Assembly: GCF_014058705.1 (NCBI RefSeq)
Contig: NZ_CP059692.1
Coordinates: 1,803,001 to 1,867,000 of the forward strand
DNA: 64,000 nt
Reading direction: 5' to 3'
Source: Aureimonas mangrovi
Lineage (GTDB): Bacteria; Pseudomonadota; Alphaproteobacteria; Rhizobiales; Rhizobiaceae
The translations under genes were made by a program, and so were the position numbers. Shown here one piece after another: positions 13,493 through 23,728 of this stretch (position 1 is its first letter; each line of letters starts with the position of its first letter). The notes below the pieces were generated by a model. The model was not told the DNA's origin and ran no database searches. It saw only the letters and a program-made list of their open reading frames with translations.

Positions 13493-14581
13493 ATGGCCGC
13501 TACGAAGCAGAAGGGCGCAGGTGCCGCCCGCGCGCAGGAAGACAAGACACCCGAGATCGTAAAGACGCTGGAGCGGCTCGAAACGCCGAAGCCGGCGACC
13601 TTCTCGAAGGATGAAGAGCTGTCCGCCTACCGGGACATGCTGCTCATCCGCCGGTTCGAGGAGAAGGCCGGCCAGCTCTACGGCATGGGGTTCATTGGCG
13701 GCTTCTGCCATCTCTACATCGGCCAGGAAGCGGTCGTCGTCGGTATGCAGATGGCGTTGAAGGATGGCGATCAGGTCATCACCGCCTATCGCGATCACGG
13801 GCACATGCTGGCCACCGGCATGGAGGCGCGCGGCGTCATGGCCGAGCTCACGGGGCGCCGTTCAGGCTACTCGAAGGGCAAGGGCGGCTCGATGCACATG
13901 TTCTCGAAGGAGAAGAACTTCTACGGCGGCCACGGCATCGTCGGTGCACAGGTTCCGCTCGGAACGGGCCTCGCGTTCGCTAACCGCTACCGCGGCAACG
14001 ACAATGTGTCGGTCACCTATTTCGGCGACGGCGCGGCCAACCAGGGCCAGGTCTACGAGAGCTTCAACATGGCCTCGTTGTGGAAGCTGCCGGTGATCTA
14101 CGTGATCGAGAACAACCAGTACGCCATGGGCACGTCGGTCAAGCGCGCCAGCGCCGAGACGAATTTCGCCCACCGCGGCATCTCCTTCAGGATCCCCGGC
14201 ATTCAGATCGACGGTATGGATGTGCGTGCGGTGAAGGCCGCCGGCGACCTTGCGACAGAACACTGCCGTTCGGGCGAGGGGCCGATCATCCTTGAGATGA
14301 TGACCTACCGCTATCGCGGCCACTCGATGTCGGATCCCGCGAAGTACCGTTCGCGCGACGAAGTGCAGAAGATGCGCTCCGAGTCGGACCCGATCGAGCA
14401 GGTCAAGCAGCGCCTGATGGAAGAGCACGGCCTTTCCGAGGACGAGCTCAAGGGCATCGACAAGGACGTGCGCGACGTCGTCGCCGATTCGGCCGAGTTC
14501 GCGCAGAACGACCCCGAGCCGGATGTCTCGGAGCTGTGGACCGACATCTATGCGGACGAAATTCCGCAGGCTGCAGAGTAA
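13493..14581 (+). CDS. pdhA: Pyruvate dehydrogenase E1 component, alpha subunit
   Basis: 362 residues starting [19 protein letters not shown] after CAGGAG. It is the thiamine diphosphate-dependent decarboxylase half of E1. Visible motifs: [30 protein letters not shown], the diphosphate-binding [17 protein letters not shown], and [16 protein letters not shown], the phosphorylation-loop region of the family. It heads pdhA-pdhB-pdhC-lpd, with 10 bp to pdhB, so the operon encodes the whole complex linking glycolysis to acetyl-CoA. Confidence 0.97.
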   Translation: MAATKQKGAGAARAQEDKTPEIVKTLERLETPKPATFSKDEELSAYRDMLLIRRFEEKAGQLYGMGFIGGFCHLYIGQEAVVVGMQMALKDGDQVITAYRDHGHMLATGMEARGVMAELTGRRSGYSKGKGGSMHMFSKEKNFYGGHGIVGAQVPLGTGLAFANRYRGNDNVSVTYFGDGAANQGQVYESFNMASLWKLPVIYVIENNQYAMGTSVKRASAETNFAHRGISFRIPGIQIDGMDVRAVKAAGDLATEHCRSGEGPIILEMMTYRYRGHSMSDPAKYRSRDEVQKMRSESDPIEQVKQRLMEEHGLSEDELKGIDKDVRDVVADSAEFAQNDPEPDVSELWTDIYADEIPQAAE

Positions 14582-14591
14582 GGAGGGCGTC

Positions 14592-16025
14592 ATGCCGACT
14601 GAAATCCTGATGCCCGCCCTCTCCCCGACGATGGAGGAGGGCACCCTTTCCAAATGGCTCAAGCAGGAAGGCGACGACGTCGCCTCCGGCGATGTGATCG
14701 CCGAGATCGAAACCGACAAGGCGACGATGGAGGTCGAGGCCGTCGATGAAGGCAAGCTCGGCAAGATTCTGATCGAGGCCGGCACGGAAGGCGTGAAGGT
14801 CAACACGCCGATCGCTGTTCTCATCGGCGAAGGCGAGAGCGCGGACGATGTCGCGGCTCCGAAGAAGGAGCAGAGCCAGCCGGTCGGCGAGACCGCCAAC
14901 GATCCGCAGGCCGACAAGGGTGAGACCGGCGCTTCGCGTGAGGCGGAGAAGAAAGCTGACAAGGCGCCCGCGCAGGGGCTTTCCCACCCCGCTCCCAAGG
15001 ATGTCGACGGCGACAAGCAGGAGGTGCCCGAGGGGACCAAGATGTCGACGCAGACCGTGCGCGAGGCTCTTCGCGATGCGATGGCCGAGGAGATGCGGCG
15101 CGACGAGAATGTGTTCCTGATGGGCGAAGAGGTCGCCGAGTATCAGGGCGCCTACAAGATCAGCCAGGGCCTTCTGGAGGAATTCGGCGACAGGCGCGTC
15201 GTCGACACGCCGATCACCGAGCACGGCTTTACCGGCCTCGGCGTCGGCGCGGCCTTTGCGGGCCTGCGGCCGATCGTCGAGTTCATGACGTTCAACTTCG
15301 CGATGCAGGCGATCGACCAGATCGTCAATTCGGCGGCCAAGACGCTCTACATGGCGGGCGGCCAGATGGGCTCGCCGATCGTCTTCCGTGGGCCGAACGG
15401 GGCGGCGGCGCGCGTTGCGGCCCAGCACAGCCAGGACTACGCCGCCTGGTACAGCCACATTCCGGGCCTCAAGGTCGTCCAGCCCTACACAGCGGCCGAC
15501 GCCAAGGGCTTGTTGAAGTCCGCGATCCGCGATCCGAATCCGGTCATCTTCCTCGAGAACGAGATTCTCTACGGCCATTCTTTCGAAGTGCCCGAGCTCG
15601 ACGACTGGACGGTGCCGATCGGCAAGGCGCGCGTGCACCGCAAGGGCACGGACGTCACGATCGTCTCCTTCGGCATCGGCATGACCTACTCGGTTGCAGC
15701 CGCCGAGGAACTGGCCAAGGAGGGGATCGACGCCGAGGTTCTCGACCTTCGCACCATCCGTCCGATGGATGTCGGCGCCATCGTGCGTTCGGTTCAGAAG
15801 ACCAATCGCTGCGTGACGGTCGAGGAAGGCTATCCGCAAAGCTCGGTCGGCGCCGAAATCGCCTCGCAGCTGATGATGCGCGCCTTCGATCATCTCGACG
15901 CGCCGGTCCTGCGGGTCTGCGGCAAGGACGTGCCGATGCCCTATGCGGCCAATCTGGAAAAGCTGGCGCTGCCTTCCGTCAAGGAAGTCATCGAGGCGGT
16001 GAAAGCCGTCTGCTACCGGGACTGA
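14592..16025 (+). CDS. pdhB: Pyruvate dehydrogenase E1 beta subunit with N-terminal lipoyl domain
   Basis: 477 residues. Residues 1-80 are a lipoyl domain with the lipoylated lysine in [12 protein letters not shown]; an Ala/Lys/Glu linker follows, then the E1-beta transketolase-like domain from about residue 150 ([46 protein letters not shown]). Lipoyl-carrying E1 beta is an established alphaproteobacterial trait. The lipoyl domain closely matches that of PdhC downstream, which suggests a duplication inside the operon. Ribosome-binding AGGAGG lies just before the ATG. Confidence 0.97.
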   Translation: MPTEILMPALSPTMEEGTLSKWLKQEGDDVASGDVIAEIETDKATMEVEAVDEGKLGKILIEAGTEGVKVNTPIAVLIGEGESADDVAAPKKEQSQPVGETANDPQADKGETGASREAEKKADKAPAQGLSHPAPKDVDGDKQEVPEGTKMSTQTVREALRDAMAEEMRRDENVFLMGEEVAEYQGAYKISQGLLEEFGDRRVVDTPITEHGFTGLGVGAAFAGLRPIVEFMTFNFAMQAIDQIVNSAAKTLYMAGGQMGSPIVFRGPNGAAARVAAQHSQDYAAWYSHIPGLKVVQPYTAADAKGLLKSAIRDPNPVIFLENEILYGHSFEVPELDDWTVPIGKARVHRKGTDVTIVSFGIGMTYSVAAAEELAKEGIDAEVLDLRTIRPMDVGAIVRSVQKTNRCVTVEEGYPQSSVGAEIASQLMMRAFDHLDAPVLRVCGKDVPMPYAANLEKLALPSVKEVIEAVKAVCYRD

Positions 16026-16043
16026 GCGAGGAGCCTTCGCGCC

Positions 16044-17435
16044 ATGCCGATCAATGTCACGATGCCCGCCCTCTCGCCGACGATGGAAGAGGGCAACCTC
16101 GCCAAATGGCTCGTCAAGGAGGGCGACAAGGTCTCCTCGGGGGATGTGATCGCCGAGATCGAGACCGATAAGGCGACGATGGAGGTAGAGGCCGTCGACG
16201 AGGGGACGGTCGCCAAGATCGTCGTCCCGGCGGGCTCGGAAGGCGTGAAAGTCAACGCCGTGATCGCCATCCTCGCCGGGGAGGGTGAAGACGCGTCGGA
16301 GGCGGCCAGCGCAGAGGCGCCGGCAGGCAATGCCAAGGCGGACGATGCGGTGGCCTCGCAGGAGTCAGCCGGCGAGCCCGAGGCTCGTGCGCCGTCGACC
16401 GCCTCGGCCTCCGAGGGCGGCAAGAGCACGGCTCCGGCCGTCTCGCCCGCACCCTCGGGCGAGAAGGGCTCGCGCGTCTTCGCCTCACCGCTGGCCCGCC
16501 GGATCGCAAAGGATGCCGGCGTCGATCTCGCCTCCCTGACGGGTAGCGGCCCGAACGGACGCATCGTGAAGGCGGATGTCGAGGCTGCGGCCAAGGGCGG
16601 CGGCGCCAAGGCCCCGGCTTCGGACGCGAAGGCGGCTCCAGCCGCGGGGGATGCGGGCAAGGCCCCGGCAGCGGCGCCGAAGGGGCAGAGCGACGAGCAG
16701 ATCCGCAAGCTGTTCCCCGACGGCTCCTACGAGGAGATCCCGCACGACGGAATGCGCAAGACGATCGCGCGCCGACTGGTGGAATCCAAGCAGACGGTTC
16801 CGCACTTCTATCTTTCGCTCGACTGTGAGCTGGACGCGCTGCTGGCGCTCCGCAAGCAGCTGAATGAGGCGGCGCCGACGGTGAAGACCGAAGCGGGCGA
16901 GAAGCCCGCCTACAAGCTATCCGTCAACGACATGGTCATCAAGGCGATGGCACTGGCGCTGAAGGCTGTGCCCGATGCCAACGCCTCGTGGACCGAGACC
17001 GCGATCCTGCGCCACCGACACGCCGATGTCGGCGTCGCCGTCGCGATCGCGGGCGGGCTGATCACGCCAATCATCCGCCGCGCCGACGAGAAGACGTTGT
17101 CGACTATATCCAACGAGATGAAGGATCTCGCCAAGCGGGCGCGTTCGCGCAAGCTGAAGCCCGAAGAGTACCAGGGCGGAACGACGGCTGTTTCGAATCT
17201 CGGAATGTTCGGGATCAAGAACTTCTCGGCCGTCATCAACCCGCCGCACGCGACGATCCTCGCTGTTGGCGCGGGTGAGGAGCGCGCCGTCGTCAAGAAC
17301 GGCGCCATCGAGGTCGCGACGGTGATGTCGGTGACGATGTCCACTGACCACCGCGCGGTGGATGGTGCGCTCGGGGCCGAGCTCCTGTCCGCGTTCAAGG
17401 GCTTCATCGAGCAGCCCATGAGCATGCTGGTCTGA
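16044..17435 (+). CDS. pdhC: Dihydrolipoamide acetyltransferase (E2) of pyruvate dehydrogenase
   Basis: 463 residues. Order: one lipoyl domain (residues 1-80, lysine in [12 protein letters not shown]), Ala/Pro-rich linker, E1/E3-binding domain at about 145-182 (FASPLARRIAKDAGVDL, GSGPNGRIVKADVE), second linker, and the catalytic domain with STDHRAVDGALGAE holding the HxxxD active site. It forms the complex core and moves acetyl groups to CoA. It sits 18 bp after pdhB and 15 bp before lpd. Confidence 0.97.
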   Translation: MPINVTMPALSPTMEEGNLAKWLVKEGDKVSSGDVIAEIETDKATMEVEAVDEGTVAKIVVPAGSEGVKVNAVIAILAGEGEDASEAASAEAPAGNAKADDAVASQESAGEPEARAPSTASASEGGKSTAPAVSPAPSGEKGSRVFASPLARRIAKDAGVDLASLTGSGPNGRIVKADVEAAAKGGGAKAPASDAKAAPAAGDAGKAPAAAPKGQSDEQIRKLFPDGSYEEIPHDGMRKTIARRLVESKQTVPHFYLSLDCELDALLALRKQLNEAAPTVKTEAGEKPAYKLSVNDMVIKAMALALKAVPDANASWTETAILRHRHADVGVAVAIAGGLITPIIRRADEKTLSTISNEMKDLAKRARSRKLKPEEYQGGTTAVSNLGMFGIKNFSAVINPPHATILAVGAGEERAVVKNGAIEVATVMSVTMSTDHRAVDGALGAELLSAFKGFIEQPMSMLV

Positions 17436-17450
17436 CGGAGAGCGGGATCG

Positions 17451-18902
17451 ATGGCTGAAACCTACGACATCATCGTCATCGGCGGCGGACCGGGCGGCTA
17501 CGTCGCGGCGATCCGCGCCGCCCAGCTCGGCTTCAAGACCGCTGTGGTGGAGCGTGAGCATCTCGGCGGCATCTGCCTCAACTGGGGCTGTATCCCGACA
17601 AAGGCACTGCTGCGCTCCGCCGAGATCTTCCACTATGCCGAAAATGGCGAGAGCTACGGACTTAAGATCGAGAAGCCGAGCTTCGACATCGCGGCCGTCG
17701 TCAAGCGTTCGCGCGGGGTGTCCGCCCAGCTCAACGGCGGCGTCGGCTTCCTTCTGAAGAAGAACAAGGTCGACGTCATCTGGGGCGAGGCCAAAATCAC
17801 CAAGGCCGGAAAGGGCGGCCCCGTCGAGGTCGAGGTCGGTGATGCCACGAAGCCGGTGGTTGAGCCGCAGAACCCGGTGCCGAAAGGTGTGCTGGGCCAC
17901 GGCAGCTACACGGCCAAGCACGTCATCGTCGCGACCGGGGCGCGCCCGCGCGTCCTGCCGGGCATCGAGCCCGACGGCGAGCGCATCTGGACCTATTTCG
18001 AGGCGATGAAGCCGAAGGCCATGCCGAAATCGCTGATCGTCATGGGCTCAGGCGCGATCGGCATCGAATTTGCTTCGTTCTATTGCACGATGGGAGCCGA
18101 CGTGACGGTCGTCGAGCTCCTGCCGCAGATTCTGCCCGTCGAGGACGCCGAGATCGCGGCGACGGCCCGCAAGCAGTTCGAAAAGCAGGGCCTGAAGATT
18201 CTAACGGACGCCAAGGTCTCGAAGGTGACGAAGGGCGCAGGCGGCGTCGAGGTGTCGGTCGAAGTCGGCGGCAAGACACAGACGCTCAAGGCCGATCACC
18301 TGATCTCTGCGGTGGGCGTGCAGGGCAACACCGAGGGGCTCAACCTCGAGGGCGTCGGCGTCAAGATCGAGCGCGGCATCGTCCAGGTGGACGGCGCCGG
18401 GCGCACCAATGTCGAGGGCGTCTACGCCATTGGCGACGTCGCCGGGGCGCCGATGCTGGCCCACAAGGCTGAGCACGAGGGCACGATCTGCGTCGAAGCC
18501 ATCAAAGGGCTCGAGACACACCCGATGAAGAAGACGCAGATTCCCGGTTGTACCTACTGCCAGCCGCAGATCGCGAGCGTTGGCCTGACCGAGGCGAAAG
18601 CCAAGGAAGAGGGGCGCGAGGTGAAGGTCGGCCGGTTCAAGTTCCAGGGCAATGGCAAGGCGATTGCGCTCGGCGAACCCGAAGGGCTGGTGAAGACGAT
18701 CTTCGACGCAAAGACCGGCGAGCTTCTGGGCGCCCATATGGTGGGCGCCGAAGTCACGGAGCTGATCCAGGGCTTCGTCGTAGCGATGGGGCTGGAAACG
18801 ACCGAGCAGGAGTTGATGCACGCCGTCTTCCCGCATCCGACCTTGTCGGAGACCATGCATGAAAGCGTTCTCGACGCCTATGGCCGCGTCATCCACATGT
18901 AA
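17451..18902 (+). CDS. lpd: Dihydrolipoamide dehydrogenase (E3)
   Basis: 483 residues; reoxidises dihydrolipoyl groups with NAD+. FAD-binding GGGPGGYVAAIRAAQLG, the redox disulfide in GGICLNWGCIPTKAL, the NAD-binding GSGAIGIEFASFY, YAIGDVAGAPMLAHKAEHEG and the C-terminal catalytic HPTLSETMHES are all present. As last gene of the pdh operon it serves this complex; other copies for 2-oxoglutarate dehydrogenase may exist elsewhere. Confidence 0.97.
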   Translation: MAETYDIIVIGGGPGGYVAAIRAAQLGFKTAVVEREHLGGICLNWGCIPTKALLRSAEIFHYAENGESYGLKIEKPSFDIAAVVKRSRGVSAQLNGGVGFLLKKNKVDVIWGEAKITKAGKGGPVEVEVGDATKPVVEPQNPVPKGVLGHGSYTAKHVIVATGARPRVLPGIEPDGERIWTYFEAMKPKAMPKSLIVMGSGAIGIEFASFYCTMGADVTVVELLPQILPVEDAEIAATARKQFEKQGLKILTDAKVSKVTKGAGGVEVSVEVGGKTQTLKADHLISAVGVQGNTEGLNLEGVGVKIERGIVQVDGAGRTNVEGVYAIGDVAGAPMLAHKAEHEGTICVEAIKGLETHPMKKTQIPGCTYCQPQIASVGLTEAKAKEEGREVKVGRFKFQGNGKAIALGEPEGLVKTIFDAKTGELLGAHMVGAEVTELIQGFVVAMGLETTEQELMHAVFPHPTLSETMHESVLDAYGRVIHM

Positions 18903-18914
18903 GCAGGGAAAGGC

Positions 18915-18930
18915 GGGCGCCGGCGCCCGT
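18915..18930 (+). terminator. GC palindrome after lpd, possible terminator
   Basis: A perfect 16-bp palindrome (CGGGCGCCGGCGCCCG) begins 12 bp after the lpd stop and is followed by TCTGACGCTTTTGCG. The weak T-run makes it a possible end of the pdh operon transcript. A second hairpin stands 35 bp downstream. Confidence 0.4.
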
Positions 18931-18964
18931 CTGACGCTTTTGCGCTTCGAAAACACATCTGTTT

Positions 18965-18990
18965 CAAATGCGGCGGCCTTGCCGCATTTG
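18965..18990. repeat. Perfect 10-bp inverted repeat between lpd and the GlsB-type gene
   Basis: CAAATGCGGC at 18965-18974 and GCCGCATTTG at 18981-18990 are exact complements around a GGCCTT loop. There is no T-run on either strand. It lies 52 bp before the ATG of the next gene, so it could be an operator, a transcript-end hairpin or part of the 5' leader. Confidence 0.5.
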
Positions 18991-19042
18991 CGAACTCCTC
19001 CATCTTCTCCCGCAGAGCATAACGCCTTTGCAGGAGCGAAAT

Positions 19043-19303
19043 ATGAGTTGGCTGGCAGCAATCATCGTCGGTGGCATCGCAGGATGGCTCGCCGAGCAGT
19101 TCATGAAGAGCGACATGGGCATCTTCATGAACATCATTCTGGGCATCGTGGGCGCGATCGTCCTGAACTTCATCCTCGGCCTCTTCGGCCTTATCGACCT
19201 GCAGGCCGGAGCGTCGTTCTCACTTGCCTATCTGATTGTCGGCTTCATCGGCGCCTGTCTGCTGATCGCCATCTTCCGGGCCTTCCGGGGCCGCAGGGTC
19301 TGA
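19043..19303 (+). CDS. GlsB/YeaQ/YmgE family small membrane protein
   Basis: 86 residues from ATG 19043 (AGGAG upstream): MSWLAAIIVGGIAGWLAEQF, then two more hydrophobic helices (MNIILGIVGAIVLNFILGLF and AYLIVGFIGACLLIAIF). The glycine-rich three-helix layout is that of the family named after the GlsB stress protein and YeaQ, sometimes labelled transglycosylase-associated. Members are often stress-induced; no biochemical role is established. A longer reading starting at 18968 runs through the hairpin and was rejected. Confidence 0.88.
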   Translation: MSWLAAIIVGGIAGWLAEQFMKSDMGIFMNIILGIVGAIVLNFILGLFGLIDLQAGASFSLAYLIVGFIGACLLIAIFRAFRGRRV

Positions 19304-19344
19304 CACGATTGCATCGCCGTCGGACCGTTCGTAAATAGGGTCCG

Positions 19345-20316
19345 ATGGTTACGCTGATAGACACACGCACGCCGGCCGGGGCCTCGCCCCGGCCGCGCCA
19401 TCCGGAAAAGGCGCATCGGCCCGATACCGAAGTGCTGCCGAAGCCGGACTGGATCCGGGTGAAAGCTCCGGTTTCCGCGGGCTATTTCGAGACCCGCGAG
19501 ATCGTCAAATCGAACAGGCTGGTTACGGTCTGCGAGGAGGCGGGCTGCCCCAACATCGGAGGATGTTGGGAGAAGAAGCACGCGACGTTCATGATCATGG
19601 GCGGCATCTGCACCAGGGCCTGCGCCTTCTGCAACGTCGCCACCGGCATGCCGCATGCGCTGGACGATGACGAGCCGGCCAGCGTAGGCCGCGCCGTTGC
19701 CGCCATGGGCCTCCATCACGTCGTCATCACCTCCGTCGATCGGGACGATCTCGCCGATGGCGGTGCTGAACATTTCGCGCGCACGATTCGGGCGATCCGT
19801 GCGGCCGCGCCCGGTACGACGATCGAGATCCTGACGCCCGACTTCCTCCGCAAGCCCGGCGCGCTCGAGGTAGTGGTTGCCGCCAAGCCGGACGTTTTCA
19901 ATCACAATCTCGAAACGGTGCCATCGAACTATCTGACGGTGCGCCCCGGCGCACGCTACTTCCACTCCATCCGGCTGCTTCAGCGGGTGAAGGAACTCGA
20001 CCCGACGATCTTCACCAAGTCCGGCATCATGGTCGGGCTCGGGGAAGAGCGGAACGAGGTTCTGCAGTTGATGGACGATCTGCGTTCGGCGGATGTCGAT
20101 TTCATCACCATCGGTCAGTACCTCCAGCCGACGCGCAAGCACCACCCGGTCAAGCGCTACGTGACTCCGGAGGAATTCAAGTCCTTCGAGACCGTGGCTT
20201 ACACGAAAGGCTTCCTCGTCGTCGCATCCAGCCCGCTCACGCGCTCCTCGCACCACGCGGGCGACGATTTCGAGAAGCTGAAGGCGGCCCGGCTCGCGCG
20301 CCGCGTCGCGGCCTGA
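19345..20316 (+). CDS. lipA: Lipoyl synthase
   Basis: 323 residues; a radical-SAM enzyme that inserts two sulfurs into octanoyl groups on lipoyl domains. The auxiliary cluster cysteines are in [13 protein letters not shown] and the radical-SAM cluster in [10 protein letters not shown]. The C-terminal [15 protein letters not shown] carries the conserved RSSxHA serine ligand. Its location just after the pdh operon makes sense, since PdhB and PdhC each carry a lipoyl domain. It is 4 bp from the following RatA-like gene. Confidence 0.97.
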   Translation: MVTLIDTRTPAGASPRPRHPEKAHRPDTEVLPKPDWIRVKAPVSAGYFETREIVKSNRLVTVCEEAGCPNIGGCWEKKHATFMIMGGICTRACAFCNVATGMPHALDDDEPASVGRAVAAMGLHHVVITSVDRDDLADGGAEHFARTIRAIRAAAPGTTIEILTPDFLRKPGALEVVVAAKPDVFNHNLETVPSNYLTVRPGARYFHSIRLLQRVKELDPTIFTKSGIMVGLGEERNEVLQLMDDLRSADVDFITIGQYLQPTRKHHPVKRYVTPEEFKSFETVAYTKGFLVVASSPLTRSSHHAGDDFEKLKAARLARRVAA

Positions 20317-20320
20317 CGGC

Positions 20321-20794
20321 ATGCCGAAGTTCGAGACGACGCGCACCGTCGCTCACAGCCCGCGCGAGATGTTCGATCTCGTTGCCGATGTCGAACGGTA
20401 CCCCGAATTCCTGCCGCTCTGCCGGGCGTTGACCGTGCGCTCGCGCCGTGAGAAGGGCGACAAGACGCTCCTCGTTGCCGATATGACGGTGGCCTACAAG
20501 ATGATCAGCGAGACCTTTGCCTCGCAGGTGCTTCTCAGGCCGGCGGAAGACCGGATCGACGTTACCTATGTCGACGGGCCGTTTCGATATCTCGACAATC
20601 GCTGGGCGTTCGAAGAGGCGCCAGGCGGGTGTTCCGTTCGCTTCTTCATCGACTACGAGTTCAAGAGCCGCACACTTGGCCTCCTCGTCGGCTCGATGTT
20701 CGACTACGCCTTCCGCCGTTTCACAACGGCGTTCGAAGAGCGGGCAGATGCAATCTACGGGCGTGGGCCAGGGGCCGCGGCCGTCGGCGCCTGA
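20321..20794 (+). CDS. RatA/Coq10-type START-domain protein
   Basis: 157 residues with MPKFETTRTVAHSPREMFDLVADVERYPEFLPLC at the start and FKSRTLGLLVGSMFDYAFRR near the end, the signature of the Coq10/RatA START family. Coq10 binds ubiquinone in mitochondria and many bacteria; E. coli RatA was described as blocking ribosome subunit association. In alphaproteobacteria a ubiquinone-binding role is the more likely reading. It is immediately downstream of lipA. Confidence 0.85.
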   Translation: MPKFETTRTVAHSPREMFDLVADVERYPEFLPLCRALTVRSRREKGDKTLLVADMTVAYKMISETFASQVLLRPAEDRIDVTYVDGPFRYLDNRWAFEEAPGGCSVRFFIDYEFKSRTLGLLVGSMFDYAFRRFTTAFEERADAIYGRGPGAAAVGA

Positions 20795-20798
20795 CGCT

Positions 20799-21302
20799 TC
20801 AGACGGGTCCGGCGTCCATCAGCGTCTCGATTAACTCGAAAGCGACGGCCACGCTCGCGAGCCTGATTTCCCGCCGTCCGATATCGCCGAAGCGCGTCTC
20901 GCGATGGAGGATCCGGTCACCGCGCGCCGCCCCGAAATGGACCAGGCCGACGGGTTTTGCCGCGCTGCCGCCGCCCGGCCCGGCGACGCCCGTAACCGAA
21001 ACGGCAATCGCTGCGCGGGAATGGGCGAGAGCGCCCGAAGCCATCGCACGTGCGACGGCTTCCGAAACCGCTCCCTCGCGATCGATCAAGGCCGGATCGA
21101 TGCGGAGAAGGTCCGCCTTCGCAGCATTGGAGTAGGTGACGAAGCCGCGTTCGAGCGCCGCAGAGGAACCCGGGACGTCCGTCAGGAACCCGGCGACGAG
21201 GCCTCCGGTACAGGACTCGGCCGTTGCGACCATCAGGCCGCTTTCGGCGCTGCGCGCCACAATGCGGGTCGCGGTATCGGCGAGCGTTTGCGGATCGGTC
21301 AC
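20799..21302 (-). CDS. CinA C-terminal domain protein, nicotinamide-nucleotide amidase (PncC type)
   Basis: 167 residues from a GTG at 21302 overlapping the ispDF stop (GTGA). It is the stand-alone CinA C-terminal domain: [35 protein letters not shown] and [19 protein letters not shown]. Family members deamidate nicotinamide mononucleotide in pyridine nucleotide recycling. The N-terminal CinA domain is absent, as in E. coli PncC. It converges with the ratA-like gene, 4 bp between stops. Confidence 0.88.
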   Translation of the reverse strand: MTDPQTLADTATRIVARSAESGLMVATAESCTGGLVAGFLTDVPGSSAALERGFVTYSNAAKADLLRIDPALIDREGAVSEAVARAMASGALAHSRAAIAVSVTGVAGPGGGSAAKPVGLVHFGAARGDRILHRETRFGDIGRREIRLASVAVAFELIETLMDAGPV

Positions 21303-22498
21303 GACGGATCTCCCGGATAAACGACGCTCGCAGTCGCGATCGCCGCGATGCCCTCGCGCCGCCCGATGAAACCGATCGTCTCGTTGGTGGTCGCCTTCAC
21401 GGACACGCGGTCGAGCGCGATGCCGAGCATGTCGGCCATCGCCTCGCGCATGGCGCCGCGATGGGCGGCGATCTTCGGTGCCTCGCATATCAGCGTCACG
21501 TCGGCATTGGCGATGCGTCCGCCCTTCTGACGCACGACCGCAGCTGCATGGCGCACGAAGATGTCGGAGGATGCGCCCTTCCACTGCGGGTCGCTCGGCG
21601 GGAAGTGATCGCCGATATCGCCTGCGCCACAGGTCGCCAAGAGCGCATCGGTCAGCGCATGCAGCCCGACATCGGCATCCGAATGGCCGTCCAGCGTCTG
21701 GTCGTGCGCAATTTTCACACCGCAGAGCCAGACATGATCTCCCGGCACGAGGCGGTGAACATCGTAGCCGTTGCCGGTGCGCGGATCCACTTGCGCATTT
21801 CCTTCCAAGTGTCGTTCCTTTGCGGCGATGAGATCGGCCGCCGTCGTCAATTTGGTGTTGGCAGCCGAGCCTTCCACGATCCGCACCGGCAGCCCCGCCC
21901 ATTCGGCCACCGCGACATCGTCGGTGAAGTCCGCGCGCCCGGCGGCAGCGGCCTGCTCGTGCGCCTCGAGGATCGCGGCAAAGGGGAAGCCTTGTGGCGT
22001 CTGCGCTGCGTAGAGGCTCGTGCGGTCGACGGTCCCGGTGACGACACCCTGTGCCGTCTTCTTCAGCGTATCAGCGACAGCGAGCGCGGGGAGAGCGCCC
22101 GACCTCGGATCGACAGCCGCCACAACGCGCTCGATCAACGCCGTGTCCACGAAAGGCCGGGCCGCGTCATGAATGATCACGATGTCCGGCTCTGCCTTCC
22201 GAAGTGCGAGAAGCCCCAGCCGTACCGACTCCTGCCGCGAGGCACCACCATCGACACGCTCCAGGCGCTGCCGGTCATGGCGCCCGGAGCAGTCTTCGAA
22301 AAGCGCGGCATCCTCCGGATGCGTGACGACCACGACTGAGCCGATCGACGGCACTCGGAGGATCGCGCGAAGTGTGTGCGAGAGTACCGGCTCGCCGCCG
22401 ATCTCGCGATACTGTTTGGGGCGCAGCGATGGGGAGCCAGCGCGCGTGCCCCGACCGGCCGCCACGATTACCGCTGCGATCTTAGGCATTTCACTCAA
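21299..22498 (-). CDS. ispDF: Bifunctional IspD/IspF enzyme of the MEP isoprenoid pathway
   Basis: 399 residues. Residues 1-235 are the IspD cytidylyltransferase ([46 protein letters not shown]). Residues 240-399 are the IspF cyclodiphosphate synthase ([69 protein letters not shown]). The fusion carries out steps 3 and 5 of the MEP pathway and is typical of alphaproteobacteria. Divergent from dusB across a 133-bp gap. Confidence 0.97.
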   Translation of the reverse strand: MSEMPKIAAVIVAAGRGTRAGSPSLRPKQYREIGGEPVLSHTLRAILRVPSIGSVVVVTHPEDAALFEDCSGRHDRQRLERVDGGASRQESVRLGLLALRKAEPDIVIIHDAARPFVDTALIERVVAAVDPRSGALPALAVADTLKKTAQGVVTGTVDRTSLYAAQTPQGFPFAAILEAHEQAAAAGRADFTDDVAVAEWAGLPVRIVEGSAANTKLTTAADLIAAKERHLEGNAQVDPRTGNGYDVHRLVPGDHVWLCGVKIAHDQTLDGHSDADVGLHALTDALLATCGAGDIGDHFPPSDPQWKGASSDIFVRHAAAVVRQKGGRIANADVTLICEAPKIAAHRGAMREAMADMLGIALDRVSVKATTNETIGFIGRREGIAAIATASVVYPGDPS

Positions 22499-22631
22499 GG
22501 CTTCGGCTCCGTTCTCACGACCGGCACCCCACAGACATCTACGTCAAAAAAGCAAGGCTGCCATGCAATAGCTACGGTGCAGCGCACCCATTCATGCTTG
22601 TATTTTGGGCATGCCGCGATAAGGTCCAATC

Positions 22632-23723
22632 ATGCTGGTCAAAGACACATCAGTCGAGCCGTCGGAGGGCATGGGACGGGCGTCGCGCGATGCTCGCCCA
22701 TCAGGCTTTTGCGTTGGTTCTGTGCAGATTCGCAACCGGGTGCTTCTCGCTCCGCTGTCGGGTATCACCGACGTGCCATTTCGTCGCCTTGCACGGCGAT
22801 TCGGGGCCGGGCTCGTCTTTTCGGAGATGGTGGCCAGCGGGGAATTGCTGCGCCGCAGCATAGAGAGCCGGCGGCGCGCGATGGCGGATGGCGAGGGCGT
22901 CCATGCTGTGCAACTTGCCGGCCGCGAACCGCGCGCGATGGGGGAGGCGGCGAGGCTTCTCGCGGGCGAGGGCGCCGATCTGATCGATATCAATTTCGGC
23001 TGTCCCGCCAAGAAGGTCGTCGGTGGCCTATCCGGATCGGCGCTGATGCGCGAGCCCGATCTTGCGCTTCGCATCATAGAAGCGACGGTCGCGGGCGCGG
23101 GCGACGTCCCCGTTTCGGTGAAGATGCGTCTCGGCTGGGATGCAGCGTCTATCAACGCGCCTTTCCTGGCGCGCGGCGCCCAGGAGGCCGGCGCGCGAAT
23201 GGTGACGGTGCACGGCCGCACGCGCGAACAGTTCTACGAAGGCGAAGCGGACTGGAATGCTGTAGCCCGCGTGCGCGAGGTGATCGACATCCCGCTGGTG
23301 ATCAACGGAGACATTGCCGAGTTCGCGTCGGTTTGCCTTGCACGAAGCGCGAGCGGCGCTGACGCTGTCATGATCGGGCGCGGCGCATGCGGGCGACCCT
23401 GGCTGCCGGGGCTCGCGGCTGGAGAGATTTCCGTGGATGTGCTGGCCGGCATCGACGCCGGCGAGTTCGTCGCGGCTCATTACGATTCGATGCTCTCCCA
23501 CTATGGCGAAGTTGCGGGACTGCGCCACGCACGCAAGCATCTCGGCTGGTATCTCGACCGCGCGGCGTCCCGCATGCGGAGCGATGCGACTTCGGCCCGA
23601 GCGGCGCTCATGCGCACGGCCGATCCGGCCGTCGTGACCGCCTCGCTCCTGTCCCTGCTCGGCGGCCTCTCGCTCGCCGATCTCGAAACCGCGGGCGCTC
23701 CCGCACAGAAACAGGCCGCCTGA
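22632..23723 (+). CDS. dusB: tRNA-dihydrouridine synthase B (NifR3)
   Basis: 363 residues. FMN enzyme reducing uridine in tRNA D-loops. Motifs: [35 protein letters not shown] with the catalytic cysteine, [24 protein letters not shown], and [15 protein letters not shown]. The first gene of nifR3-ntrB-ntrC, the conserved rhizobial order. The N-terminal 25 residues are unusually long for the family, so a later start (MGRAS at 22671) is possible. Confidence 0.94.
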   Translation: MLVKDTSVEPSEGMGRASRDARPSGFCVGSVQIRNRVLLAPLSGITDVPFRRLARRFGAGLVFSEMVASGELLRRSIESRRRAMADGEGVHAVQLAGREPRAMGEAARLLAGEGADLIDINFGCPAKKVVGGLSGSALMREPDLALRIIEATVAGAGDVPVSVKMRLGWDAASINAPFLARGAQEAGARMVTVHGRTREQFYEGEADWNAVARVREVIDIPLVINGDIAEFASVCLARSASGADAVMIGRGACGRPWLPGLAAGEISVDVLAGIDAGEFVAAHYDSMLSHYGEVAGLRHARKHLGWYLDRAASRMRSDATSARAALMRTADPAVVTASLLSLLGGLSLADLETAGAPAQKQAA

Positions 23724-23728
23724 CCGCC

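Noticed and set aside
15594-15599. GAGCTC within pdhB, examined for SacI-site avoidance
   Set aside because: The site occurs in the host DNA; one window cannot test avoidance and the methyltransferase would protect it.
22576-22588. GGTGC-AGC-GCACC palindrome between ispDF and dusB, considered as an NtrC site
   Set aside because: Half-sites are in the wrong order and spacing for the known NtrC consensus (GCAC-N5-GTGC type).
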